This document shows, one piece after another, positions 1-12,500 of a stretch of 64,000 nucleotides of DNA. The stretch spans positions 62,001 to 126,000 of the forward strand of contig JAUCBJ010006956.1 of NCBI GenBank assembly GCA_032718475.1. The letters run 5' to 3'. Position 1 is the first letter of the stretch, and each line of letters begins with the position of its first letter. The translations under genes were made by a program, and so were the position numbers. The DNA is from Nemertoderma westbladi (lineage: Eukaryota; Xenacoelomorpha; Nemertodermatida; Nemertodermatidae). Below the pieces are notes generated by a model. The model worked only from the letters and a program-made list of their open reading frames with translations, had not been told where the DNA came from and made no database searches.

Positions 1-2026
1 AAGGGGTATTCCTCGAGGCTAATATACCGTACACAATATACACTATCAATAAAAAACGACAATATTGTTGTATTGTAATGCATACAATTTTAAATGATCA
101 AGGTACGAGAGACATACATTTTAATCTACATACAATTTTTAAATTCATCTTGTGATTTTAATTAATTGGCACTATAAATTAAATATTTTCAGTGATTTTA
201 ATGTGATTTTAAGCGTGATTTTAACTTAGCCTGCATAGATTCATAAATCTGTAAATTTGATTCGTTAACTAATTATATTTTGTGCCTTGTGTTAAATCAT
301 TAATCTGTTAAATTAAAGTGTTAAATCTTTGGATATGAGGAGTAGCGCCACCCATACCCTCGGCTTCGGGTACGGTAACAGCTATCGACAGATAGAGCTG
401 TCGAAAGAGGAGTTGCCTTCGGGTTACCTTCGGCTTTGGTCGGCTGTTTGCTTCACTTTGCTTTGCTGCTTTGGTACATATCCAGGCAACCTCAGCCAGT
501 AGTGGTCTGGTATTAGTGCCGGTTTCGAATCGATTCACAGGATGGACAAGGAAGACAAAAGACGTCACAATACTGCTATGTCATGATTAAAGTAAAAAAA
601 GCGTCACATATAAACCCTCGAAGCGGCAACTGGCGACAGCAAGACGCCCCGGAAAGCTTTAAGCCCATTGGACCACCAACAAAAACGAAGCAGGGAACTT
701 CCAATAAACTAATTAATGGAATATCTTATTGGACAACTTTATATGTGTGTCTATTAATAGACCATTAGAATTTGAATACTTGAGATTTTAATTTGTAAAT
801 AATATAATAACTTTGAACAGTTTATTATAAATATTTTATAGCGTGTTATAGCTAATTATAAGTATGCCTAAAACATTATTCAGGGTTTTTTTTTCTAAAT
901 ATGTTAGTGAAATTTATTAATAAAAATTGTGATTTCTAAATTTTTAAAACTTGTTTAGAAATATTTCTAAAACTAAAAATTTAAAATAACAAATTTAAAA
1001 TTATCAATTTTACTATACAGTGATTCAAATAAGAACACAGCTACAAATCAGAATTTAACATTAGCCATATATAATTTTTGTTTGTTTATTGTTCATTCAC
1101 CCGAATCGAATCCTTGAATCTCCAAACTTCTATAACATGAAATACGCTTATTTGTGTGTTTTTAATTGTTTCAAAGTATATTGATATAGACTGTGTTACT
1201 CTAAGTCTAAGGGTGTTTTTTGTTGCACTGAACAGAATTCTCTCTTACGGAGGAAACAACCGAAAATGCATGGGACATTATCGTAAGAAAGGCGAATGTT
1301 TTTTTTAATTTTCGAATAGTATGAATTAGCTTCATAAAGGGATGGTGAGGTGGGTATGGCAATGGTTCGAATATAAAAAGGCATTTTTTTTTGTAATGCT
1401 TACTGCCCCAAAATACAAATAAGTAGAATTAAAGTGTAACATTCATTGTGGACTATATTGAAATTAAATTATTAAACAATTATTTTTTGTTGCAACTTAG
1501 TGGCCGCAGTCAGAATTCATATTTTTAACTTATTCATATTTTTTCTCAACCTGTTTTGTGGAATCACAATGGTGGATTACACATGAAAAATTCGAGTATC
1601 TCTATCACAATTTTCAAGGAAACTTATGAAAACTAATGGCTAATTTTAACAATGGTAATTTTAATTTGGTTTTTAGGTACAGTTACATTACAGTCAGTAA
1701 TACATTTAGTAGAAAGGGACCAAGTGCCAAGTGCGACTAATTAGTTCAACATTTTAATATATTATAGGTGCAGAATTTACCGTATGAAAAAATTAAGTAG
1801 AAAACAAGCAATACAACAGTATTTTCATGGCCTACTTTTCACTTTCAATTTTACTTTTCAATTCATTCACGCCATTTGGCATTGGGAAAATTATTTTGGT
1901 TTCCTAAACAAAATTCAATTTTTCTAAATTTTGTCTAAATGAATGATATCAGAAATCCCGTGTTGTACGGCACAAAAAAAGCTAAAGAAAATACCTGACC
2001 GGTGAGTACTATTTTTTTCATTTTAG
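1..2026 (+). other. Intron of ENY2, AT-rich, with a GC-richer repeat-like patch
   Basis: This stretch precedes the last ENY2 exon and ends in a pyrimidine-rich tract and AG at 2025-2026, so I read it as intron. I could not find the upstream ENY2 coding exons here; they probably lie before the window. Positions about 330-720 are clearly richer in G+C than their surroundings and may be a decayed mobile-element fragment. Small frames there on both strands show no recognisable domain. The rest (720-2010) is AT-rich and I see nothing in it. Confidence 0.5.
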
Positions 2027-2249
2027 GTTGAAAGAGGTTCTCAGACAGAAGCTGATTGAATGCGGGTGGCGGGATCAGTTGAAAGCATATTGTAAAGAGG
2101 TTGTACGTCAGAAAGGTTTGGAGAATATCACAGTAGACGACTTGGTCGCGGAGATAACGCCTAAAGGAAGGGCCTTGGTGCCGGACAATGTTAAAAAGGA
2201 ACTCCTACAAATGATTCGATCGTTTTTGGCCCAACAGAACCAAATATAA
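2027..2249 (+). CDS. ENY2: ENY2 (enhancer of yellow 2), last coding exon
   Basis: This exon encodes the C-terminal part of ENY2, the small helical protein shared by the SAGA histone-deubiquitinase module and the TREX-2 mRNA export complex in the nucleus. The frame reads [20 protein letters not shown], then [18 protein letters not shown], and ends FLAQQNQI before TAA at 2247-2249. This matches the highly conserved family core, including the [10 protein letters not shown] stretch. The acceptor is TTTTAG at 2021-2026; the exon opens with a single G that completes a split codon, so there is no start codon here and the 74 codons are a partial gene. The N-terminal exon or exons are not visible. The gene is convergent with the TRPC gene. 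Identification is from family knowledge and is strong; the exact splice point is inferred. Confidence 0.93.
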
Positions 2250-2384
2250 TCAAGACTTCTGAGTTTCTATGCATTTTTTGCAATATCTATTTGTTGTGTT
2301 TGAGTTTATATTTTTACTTTATTTAGTTGTAGCTTTGTGTACTTACCTATACTTATTAGTTCATAACGTATAATCACTGTGTTT

Positions 2385-2390
2385 AATAAA
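2385..2390 (+). terminator. ENY2: Poly(A) signal of ENY2
   Basis: A canonical AATAAA lies 136 nt after the ENY2 stop codon and is followed by T-rich sequence. It implies a short 3' UTR of about 160 nt. Confidence 0.7.
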
Positions 2391-2399
2391 TTATTTTAC

Positions 2400-3830
2400 A
2401 TTTACACATCTTTTTCTTTCTTACTTCCCATCAGGGGGGGGTCCATTGGGGGACAAGGTGTCTCAACTAATATTGCCATTATTCGCCATTAATAGCTGTA
2501 TCATCAAGTTTCGTTTGTGAGTTTAATTCAATAGATTCATCATAATCTATAATCCTGATTGTCTCATCGGTGAAATTGGATATTCGAATTGTTAAAATAA
2601 TTATAAGTATTTTAATATTATAAATTTCTTAAATATTATAAGTCGACAATATTCGGAAAAATATACATTTAGAATATACAATAATTAAATAAAGTATAGG
2701 ACGAAGTATATATCGTTATTGTATAAATTACAGCGTAATAATTAAATAAAAATTCGTGTAATAATTTTAAGTTATAAAGAATATTTAATTAGGACGACTT
2801 TCCATAATTTACTTCATATTTTAATGTAAACATATTTTCTAAAAATAAGTGTAAAAATGTGAATATTTTACTATATAAATACACACGTAGGTATTACAAT
2901 AAATATTAATAATTTATTGTTAAATTATTGCACAATATTAACTCCAGCACCTTGACATCTGTATTTAAGACAATAAATAATGAGATTTATTAGAATTATG
3001 TTTTTTTATTGTTTAGTCCCATAGGTATTAATGCTAAACAATAATTCGCAGCTTTACGCAATGGAATATTGACCACGTTATTATTGTCCATAAAATAGCA
3101 TTTTATAGCGTTACGGCATTTCCCGAGCGACGGCAACGAGGCAATAAAAAAAAGTAAAAACTTTAAAGTGCTAATAAATTAATGAACAATAGCGAATCTA
3201 ATTGTATTTATTTGTGGGGAATTATATTGTAAGCAAGTGGATGATGTTCGTTGTTTCGAATCACAGCAATTTAATAATTTTTGTTTTTATTATTATAATG
3301 CATGCCAAAGAAATCATGATATTTATAACGCAGTGTGAACGGCGGTCAAGCTAACTTCATCCTTTCTCCCGATAAAAGTTAGAAAATAATTCCACACAAA
3401 TAAGTAAAATTACATAGAAGTTGTGTCCAATATGTGCCTACATCCTAGTAACCAACAAAATCGAATTCGTACGTTTTTGACTAGTGTATGGGGAAACGTT
3501 TTCCATGGGCGATTTTGTTTAAACTATGAATGGTCGCAGTGATCAGTCTGGAGAAATGTCATCACAGGAGTGGAAAAGCTGGATTCACATCCATTCCAAA
3601 ATATCCTTGTTTTCAAAAGTGTAAAATGAAAATCACGAAACATCACAAAATAAATGACAGCAGTCATCCATCAAATAGAGCCAGTCATTTTAAATTTCAC
3701 CATACTGTTGCAGCCACTAACTATAGTAGTAAATATCGCTTAAAATGTTTGTACTGTTTTTACTGTTAATTTTTGTATAAATCGATTTGCTGCAAATTAA
3801 ATCCAAAAACAACAAATATCGCGCCGAGAC
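2400..3830. other. Intergenic region between convergent ENY2 and TRPC genes
   Basis: AT-rich sequence with no conserved coding frame. The short open frames at 3530-3769 and 3717-3929 have no recognisable features. I see nothing functional apart from the likely TRPC polyadenylation region at its right edge. Confidence 0.5.
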
Positions 3831-3831
3831 A

Positions 3832-3837
3832 TTTATT
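3832..3837 (-). terminator. TRPC: Candidate poly(A) signal of the TRPC gene
   Basis: TTTATT on the plus strand reads AATAAA on the gene strand, about 220 nt downstream of the TRPC stop codon. It is a plausible but unproven cleavage signal; other A/T-rich hexamers occur nearby. Confidence 0.4.
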
Positions 3838-4054
3838 GGATAATAAGCTACGTGTTTCTCGGTAATGAAACTTGGAGAAGTATTTTCAATTAAAGGTAAA
3901 TTATTACAATTATAGGAAAAATGTAGCAAATATATGGAGGGGCTCTAAAAAATATTCAAAACATACTTATTTTCTATATTAGTAACTTAGTCGGTCGCAT
4001 TTTCGTTAATAGAGTTCCGTTGTTTCAGGTTCGTCCGTTTTACTACGTGTTCGT

Positions 4055-6582
4055 TTACGTCGATGATTTGGCGGTGTCTTCCGTCTTTGTCTGTCCCTGA
4101 TTAGGTGCCTTATTCATTAGCTCTTCAGTGGGCTTACTCTCGCTCCATAGGTAACTCTGTCTCACAGCCGGAGACGGCCCTCCAGGGAACGATGGACCGG
4201 AGCCCAGTGGACTGATCGGCGAGTTCGGAGACGGAAGTCCTCCCGGGGCGAAAGTAAACTTGAGTTCGTTCGGGTTCGGCGGTTTCGAGTTCCACTTTAC
4301 CTTTTTATCCGAGGGAGGCGGGGCTGCCTCGACTACGATCTCTTTCTTCACTTTTACCGGCGGTGGTGGTGCAACTTTCTTGGGTTCCGTTGTTTTAGAA
4401 TCGACGGGTTTCACCTCCGAATCGTCGGTTTTTTTCCAGGGATGAGGATCCCCTCCACCACCTGCGATGTAAATCCCCCCGGCCGCTGCGGCTACGCCTT
4501 TTTCGTCGTTCTCCAACGCCTGAGCCTTTCCGACCGATGATTTTCTTGCTTCAGTGGCGAGAACTGACATATTGCTTACTTTGGCATCTACTTCTGGCTC
4601 TTCCTTGGTTTCTTCCGTTGGACTTTTCTCAGTTTTCTCCTCACCCTCAGCTGTTTTTTCTGTTAAATCTTCTTTACTAGCCGATTTATCCCCTTTACCC
4701 TTCTTCTTTTTCTCCTTCTTCTCCCGTTTCTCCCTCTCTTTTCTATCCTTTTCTTCTTTCTTTTTAGCCTCTTTCTCTTTTTTCTCCTGTGCCTTTCTCT
4801 CTTTATCCGTTAATTTAGCCACGACAACAGCTGCCGCTGCAACCTGGCCAACATCACCTTTTTTACTGCCAGTTGTGGGCTCATCTGATTTCTTTGCTTT
4901 ATCATCTACCTTCACTGCTGTATCATCTGCTTTCTTTGCTTTATCATCTACCTTCACTGCTGTATCATCTGCTTTCTTTGCTTTATCATCTACCTTCACT
5001 GCTGTATCATCTGCTTTCTTTGGTTTATCATCTACCTTCACTGTTGTTTCATCTGCTTTCTTAATTTTATCATCTGTCTTCTTAGCTTTATCTTCTGTCT
5101 TTACTGCTGTATCATCTGCTTTCTTGGTTTTACTATCTCCTTTACTTGCGGTATCGTCTGACTTCGGTGTGGTTTCTAGTAACTTTTTCCCAATCGCGCC
5201 ATCTTTCAAGACTTTTCCCTCAGACTTAATTGCTTCCGGCTTATCAACCTTCTTGGATTCATCAGTCTTTTTCTGTTCTGATATGTCTGGTTTGCTAGGA
5301 ATCTTTTCATCTTTCTTTATATCAGGTTTTACTGATGATTCCTGTTTAACAGGGGCTCCTTCAACATCATCTACTTTTTTTACCTTATCGGAAACCTTAG
5401 CAACAATTGTGTTGTCGGTCTCATCCTTTTGGGCTTTTGAATCCTTTTCACTAGAAACATCCTTGGCGTCTTTCATCTCTATAGGTAATTTTTTGTCTTT
5501 TGATACAACTTTTGCACCATCATCTCTCGAACTAGGTGGAACGTCAATGTCTATTATAGTATCTTTTATCTTTGGTTTCACATCTATATCTATCTTAACG
5601 TCATCCACCGATAAGGATTTATCTACATTATTTTCATCAAGTTTTGCCAATACTTGTTCAGGTGTCATTATGGTGTCATTGCCAACAACCTGCTTTGCAT
5701 CAGCTGTTGTTTCTACCTTTGCTTTCACCTCATCTTTACCTTTCATTCCCTCGGTACGGTACTTTACCCCGGCAACTCCGACACCACCAGCGGATTTCCC
5801 CTGAAGATCTTCTTTAACAATTGGGTCTGAACCTTTCTTTGTGTCGTCTTCCATTTGATTAAACTTGTCAGTCAATGCAGAAATGCCACTCCCACTAGGT
5901 TTCGAAATTGAATCATCCTTCTTTACTTCCTTACCATCCTCCAAGGACTTTTCCTTCTCTAAAAACGGCGAAACAACTTTATTTCCTTTTATGACATCAC
6001 TGGGAGCGGATTTCGAATTATTAGTTATTTCTGATGGCTTCTCACCAACTTTATCGATAGCCTTATCACTCACCAAATCTGCAGCTATGGGGTCTTTATT
6101 AATCTCAGCCTCCACTTTATGGACCGCATGTCCACTGTGTGACTTGTCTTTCTCTTCAACTGACTCGTCTGCCTCTTCACTGTGTTTCGCCATCATCGGA
6201 ACAGTCGCTCCTATTTTTGGAAGCGATTTCTGTGAATCTTTCTTTTCTGTCGAGTCAGGCATGTCGACGAATACCGCTTCCCTGCGTCGCGGAGACTCCT
6301 TCTTCTGAGTTTCATTAACCGCGGTAGACGGAGTCGCGTCTCCCATCGGTACTACAATCGGCGTGGTCGGCGTTGTCATGGGGATGATTGGTTGCTGTAC
6401 GATAGCGGATGCGGCGTGGTAGACGTTGGGGTTCGTCTTGTCCTGCTGAAGAACCAGGGGTTCGCTTCCCAGTCCCGAGTTCTGTATGATGATCGGAGTT
6501 ATCGGAGTCTGGGATCCGTCCGGGGCCTGAATATAGACCATGTTGGTGTTCTGGACGTTATAGCCAGTGGTGGGGGTCGCCG
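4055..6582 (-). CDS. TRPC: TRPC terminal exon O: very long Lys/Asp/Glu-rich tail
   Basis: 2528 nt: two bases completing Ala, then 842 codons including the TAA stop at 4055-4057. The acceptor is TTTTTTCCCCAG. It opens [20 protein letters not shown] and ends [15 protein letters not shown]. Most of the tail is charged and low in complexity (Lys, Asp, Glu, Ser). It holds a 14-residue tandem repeat, [14 protein letters not shown], at about 4890-5110, a Lys/Glu-only coiled stretch ([20 protein letters not shown]) near 4730-4810, and a Pro-rich end ([20 protein letters not shown]). Drosophila TRP also has a long Lys/Pro repeat tail that serves scaffolding, which is a loose parallel only. The plus-strand open frame across this exon is a shadow. 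Confidence 0.88.
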
Positions 6583-9500
6583 CTGGGGAAAAAAAAGTGT
6601 GGAAAAACAGTATGTTAGTAACAAAATATTATACAAACGTAACGGAATAACCCGCATGCGAAAATTCTAATACACCACATAATACATAGGGCAGCAAATA
6701 ATATTAATATTGTTGTAGACTGTATTCACCATATACTGTACAGGCCTATTATATAACAACGTCCAATAGAGTTAATAATGATAATGAAATTACCTTGGAT
6801 AACGTTAACAGAAGGACTTTCGTGGTCAGATACTTTTATATTTGGCGTCCCTTTGGTCTTTTTCTGTAGAAAACTCGGCAATGGGGGCTGGCCTGGTGGT
6901 AGACCAATATCTCCCTAGAAGTATAATATTAAAAATTGTTAATTATAATTAATAGAGCGATTTAGAATAATAATATAGTATGGAAGTAAATAGTGAATAC
7001 AGTACGAACAGTTTTCGCTATTTATTAAAATTATTCAAGTCGTTAGTGTCTTATTAAGTTTTGCACTGTTTTGTATTGGTACAAAAATTTATTGTATGTT
7101 AATGAATTAAGCCATTTATATAAATTTAAAATATATAATAAAATAAATATAATTAAATATTAATTAATTAAAAATAATATAAAGAATAATATATAATATA
7201 AATTTCAGTTATACTGCAGGCAGAGTTATAAAAGGCAGATAGACAGACATACTGTAGCAATAAGTTAATTACTTACCGATGGAATTGATTGCTGAAAAAG
7301 AAATAAAAAATATAATCGAAAAATGCTATACGTACTTTGCTATTTGTGAGATTACAGAATTACCATAATACACTACTGTATGTTAAAAAATACAGTTTTT
7401 CCTCCTTCCCAACCCACTTGCATTCCACTCCCTTGTTAAGGAGGAGGGGGGGGGGGGGGGGGGGGGGTGTTAAGTAATTAACTAGAAATTATTTTATCCA
7501 AATTTATTGATGTTTTTCATACGTATAATTTTTCAAATAAATTAACACAATTTATGTAATTGGCACGTAACACTTTAAGCCGAAAAAAGTGGTCAAAACA
7601 TAAAAGTTTTCAAAAGCATGACATATACATATTTCGAAAGCTCAGAATTGTCTCTTTTTTTTAGTGCTAATCAGAGATAAAGCTAATTAAAACAGGACAA
7701 ATTAAAAAATAAAATGTGGTAAAATTTTACAAATCTGTCTCCCAGACTACAAATCTCAGACAAGTCTACGCTCGACAAGACTACATTTTGTAGTCTTGTA
7801 CAACTTCCAAGACTACATTGTAACCTTGGAAACTTGCTTATTACACATTATTTCATCTTTAAGCCCTTCGTACCTACTATTAAGTTCATTCAATACACTA
7901 TTATTGATTAGACTAAATCAAACAATTACCATTTAATTTAAATTTAATTTAAAATCCGGGATACGCCCCGGCGCTATATTAGATCTCTTAAATTAATTAA
8001 AAGAGTTAAAATGTGTTATATACGGAGCCCAGGAAGGGAAATGGGCTCCGTAGATACAACAGATATAGATGGACATGTAAAAATTAACGGAACTCTACAG
8101 AGCTCTACATAAATAGTCTCGGAATTTTTTTATAGCCTTGAATGTTGATTTCCAAGGAAAAACTTGTCTCAATATTTCGCGTAGTTGTAATAAACGTTAA
8201 CCCAATTTCATACCGCTAATAGATATGATATTTTGGAAGGTTCCATCAAATAGAACATAAAATTTTAGTATAGAAAAATTATATATGAAATATAATACTG
8301 AAATTTCAAGATATAATTTTTTTATGCAAAGAAGATGTTACAGAGGTTTTTCGACACATATATAATTTCCTTACACTTTATACTTGGGTTTCCTGTCGCG
8401 ATAAAATCGAAGGAAATGTACTGCAAGTAGTTTTACTGAACTGCAAATTATATGAGGATCACATGGGTATGTTATATATTTGCTAAACTTGTTTTTAATT
8501 CTTCATTTTCGATATATTATGACGCCACCTCTTCTAAAACAACACAAATTTTATTGACATGTCTACGTTTTTATGTATTTTTAGATTTACTTTCTCATGT
8601 TGTGTATAATTAAATTTGTGCTACAATTTTACAATTTATATATGTTAAAGATAAAAAAATTAGCTTTCGAACGATACTTGAATGACATAAATCCGTTTGG
8701 CAGTTAAGATTTTACAACTTTGACCAAAATCTTGGACATTTAATTCCTTAAAGTGTTACGTGCCGATTACATATTTTTAAAATGCAAAGGATCTTAGATG
8801 GATGGCTAGAATGTCATAATTTGTGCACAATGGGGTCATGAAACGACTGTATGAATTTTGATAAATGCTCCAGTTCAAAAATTATTTAAAAAATATTTTT
8901 TTCGACACATTTTGCAATTGTTACCTAAATTTGACACTTTTGACATATTTCAGCGACCGTGACCAAAATTTAAAAAGTGGTCATAGGTGGTGTTAGGCAC
9001 CCAGTCATCATTTATGCCAAATTTCACGTAAATTAGTTATTTTTTGGTAAAGCCTTTGCAATTTGAAATTTATAAAATGCATTCGCCAGAAAATCTATTT
9101 CAAGTATAATATGGTTAGGGTAAATAGGTTTGTTCATTGAAATGTTAGATATGTAAAGTACACCCAGTTAAACATTTTGTTGCAAGGGTTTTCTTTTGTT
9201 CGAGTGTGCCATATCCTGTCACTCACTCCTTACCTTCCGTTTCGGTTTGGTTTCTGTCCGAGTGTGCCTTATCCTGTCACTCACTCCTTACCTTCCGTTT
9301 CGGTTTGGTTTCTGTCCGAGTGTGCCTTATCCTGTCACTCACTCCTTACCTTCCGTTTCGGTTTGGTTTCTGTCCGAGTGTGCCTTATCCTGTCACTCAC
9401 TCCTTACCTTCCGTTTCGGTTTGGTTTCTGTCCGAGTGTGCCTTATCCTGTCACTCACTCCGTACCTTCTGATTCGGTTTGGTTTCTGTCCGAGTGTGCC

Positions 9501-12500
9501 TTATCCTGTCACTCACTCCTCACCTTCCGTTTCGGTTTGGTTTTTGTCCGAGTGTGCCTTATCCTGTCACTAACTCCTTACCTTCCGTTTCGGTTTGGTT
9601 TCTGTCCGAGTGTGCCCTATCCTGTCACTCACTCCTTACCTTCCGTTTCGGTTTGGTTTCTGTCCGAGTGTGCCTTATCCTGTCACTCACTCCTTACCTT
9701 CCGTTTCGGTTTGGTTTCTGTCCGAGTGTGCCTTATCCTGTCACTCACTCCTCACCTTCCGTTTCGGTTTGGTTTTTGTCCGAGTGTGCCTTATCCTGTC
9801 ACTAACTCCTTACCTTCCGTTTCGGTTTGGTTTCTGTCCGAGTGTGCCTTATCCTGTCACTCACTCCTTACCTTCCGTTTCGGTTTGGTTTCTGTCCGAG
9901 TGTGCCCTATCCTGTCACTCACTCCTTACCTTCCGTTTCGGTTTGGTTTCTGTCCGAGTGTGCCTTATCCTGTCACTCACTCCTTACCTTCCGTTTCGGT
10001 TTGGTTTCTGTCCGAGTGTGCCTTATCCTGTCACTCACTCCTTACCTTCCGTTTCGGTTTGGTTTCTGTCCGAGTGTGCCTTATCCTGTCACTCACTCCT
10101 TACCTTCCGTTTCGGTTTCTGTCCGAGTGTGCCATATCCTGTCACTCACTCCTTACCTTCCGTTTCGGTTTGGTTTCTGTCCGAGTGTGCCTTATCCTGT
10201 CACTCACTCCTTACCTTCCGTTTCGGTTTGGTTTCTGTCCGAGTGTGCCTTATCCTGTCACTCACTCCTTACCTTCCGTTTCGGTTTGGTTTCTGTCCGA
10301 GTGTGCCTTATCCTGTCACTCACTCCTTACCTTCCGTTTCGGTTTGGTTTCTGTCCGAGTGTGCCTTATCCTGTCACTCACTCCTTACCTTCCGTTTCGG
10401 TTTGGTTTCTGTCCGAGTGTGCCTTATCCTGTCACTCACTCCTTACCTTCCGTTTCGGTTTGGTTTCTGTCCGAGTGTGCCTTATCCTGTCACTCACTCC
10501 TTACCTTCCGTTTCGGTTTGGTTTCTGTCCGAGTGTGACTTATCCTGTCACTCACTCCTTACCTTCCGTTTCGGTTTGGTTTCTGTCCGAGTGTGCCTTA
10601 TCCTGTCACTCACTCCTTACCTTCCGTTTCGGTTTGGTTTCTGTCCAAGTGTGCCTTATCCTGTCACTCACTCCTTACCTTCCGTTTCGGTTTGGTTTCT
10701 GTCCGAGTGTGCCTTATCCTGTCACTCATTCCTTACCTTCCGTTTCGGTTTGGTTTCTGTCCGAGTGTGCCTTATCCTGGCACTCACTCCTTACCTTCCG
10801 TTTCGGTTTGGTTTCTGTCCGAGTGTGCCTTATCCTGGCACTCACTCCTTACCTTCCGTTTCGGTTTGGTTTCTGTCCGAGTGTGCCTTATCCTGTCACT
10901 CACTCCTTACCTTCCGTTTCGGTTTGGTTTCTGTCCGAGTGTGCCTTATCCTGTCACTCACTCCTTACCTTCCGTTTCGGTTTGGTTTTTGTCCGAGTGT
11001 GCATTCCCCTTCCACTCCCTCCACTGCGTTTTCTCGCATGGCCTTTCCCCTTTCCATCCTTATCGGTATCATCATCATCTTCGTCACGTTTCCGTAAAAG
11101 TTCAATAACCTCGTAGCGAAACGCCGAAATATCCTGAATAAAAGAAACGAAAGACGAACAAATTAACGTAATACGGGAAAACTTATTGGTTAATCAAATC
11201 GTTATTATCAAAAAATCCAGATTACGTAATATTAATTGCGAAAATTATTTCGTTAATTACAGCTAATACGCTACAATTATATAAAGTGCTAGTTTAAACG
11301 ATGTGAAGAAAATATAATTATTACACCGGTAAAAAGTATGCAATATTTTGTAAAATTTGAAGATATTATGACATCGATAAATTATATTATTACTTTCATC
11401 TCCATAGTCCAGCCCTTGAGCATGATTGGATTTAACGGTCAGGATAAATAAATGTATTAATATTATTTTGAGTACCTCAACACAGTCACTATAGTAACGG
11501 TTCTTCTACATAAATAACCTGTTTAATCTCATTGAGGTCGTCCTCTGTAACTGGTTTAATATCAGCACTCCGCTTCATGCTAGCTATGTAACGCTTCACT
11601 AAGTTACGGATCACTTCCTGTTAGTCGGGTTATTGTAAGAGAAATAAAGGGTTAATTATTGAATTTATAAGGGGATGAGATTGGTTAGTAAGGTAGTAAA
11701 GTGTTAATTGTAAAGGTCATTATGGTTAATAATTAAACCTCTATTTTGGGTACAAGTTAGTTATTATGTTAGATTATTTTATTAAGTGTTAATCGAAATA
11801 TTAGGTGGTTTCAATTAATCAGAAATAAATAATAAAACTTCCTCCAATGCTAGGTGCTATGGAAGTAGAAAGTGACAACTTGGAGTGAATTAAACTCATT
11901 TTTCCCGAACCTGTTTTATCTCGTTTAAATCGTCCTCTGTTACGGGATGAATATCGGCGTTTCGTTTTACCGAGATTATGTAACGCTTCACAATGTTGCT
12001 CATTACATCCTTGTTGTAATTAATTAGGTCATTAAATAAATAAAAATTGAATATTAATACGCAAAAATAATGCTATACGTAATGGCATTAAGTGATAACA
12101 AAAGTAATGTAATAATTATAACTATAGCGAATATTTATCTCTACTATACAATAGGTCCGTACCTGGTACTTTCTATCCGAATCTGCTAATTTCGTGGCGA
12201 GTTTCGTAATATTCCTTAGTCGATCTCCTTTCATTCCACCCGGAACCATGCGGAGGGCTACCCATTTACCGAAGTAGAAGAACGATTTGGGACTGGGGAT
12301 GATGTTAAATGGGGGTGGTAAGGTGGCCCCGTCGTCAAAGTAACTCATCCACAGACGAGAGCGAGCGAACTTCCATTCCACATCCGCGTGATCCTAAACA
12401 ACAACCTTATAATGACTTCCCCGTACACTGTACAGTAACTCTACCACGCTACAAAGTACAATAACTCCTCCAAGCTATACTCTACAGTGACTCTACCTTG

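Noticed and set aside
308-568. 86-codon minus-strand frame in the ENY2 intron
   Set aside because: No recognisable domain; lies in a GC-rich patch that looks repeat-derived.
4554-5804. 416-codon plus-strand frame rich in Ser, Phe and Leu
   Set aside because: Complement of the Lys/Glu/Asp-rich TRPC tail; low-complexity shadow with no independent signals.
9177-11116. Three overlapping plus-strand frames of up to 500 codons ([20 protein letters not shown] repeats)
   Set aside because: The 58-bp unit has no stop on the plus strand, so each frame cycles through the same peptide. It is a minisatellite in a minus-strand intron.
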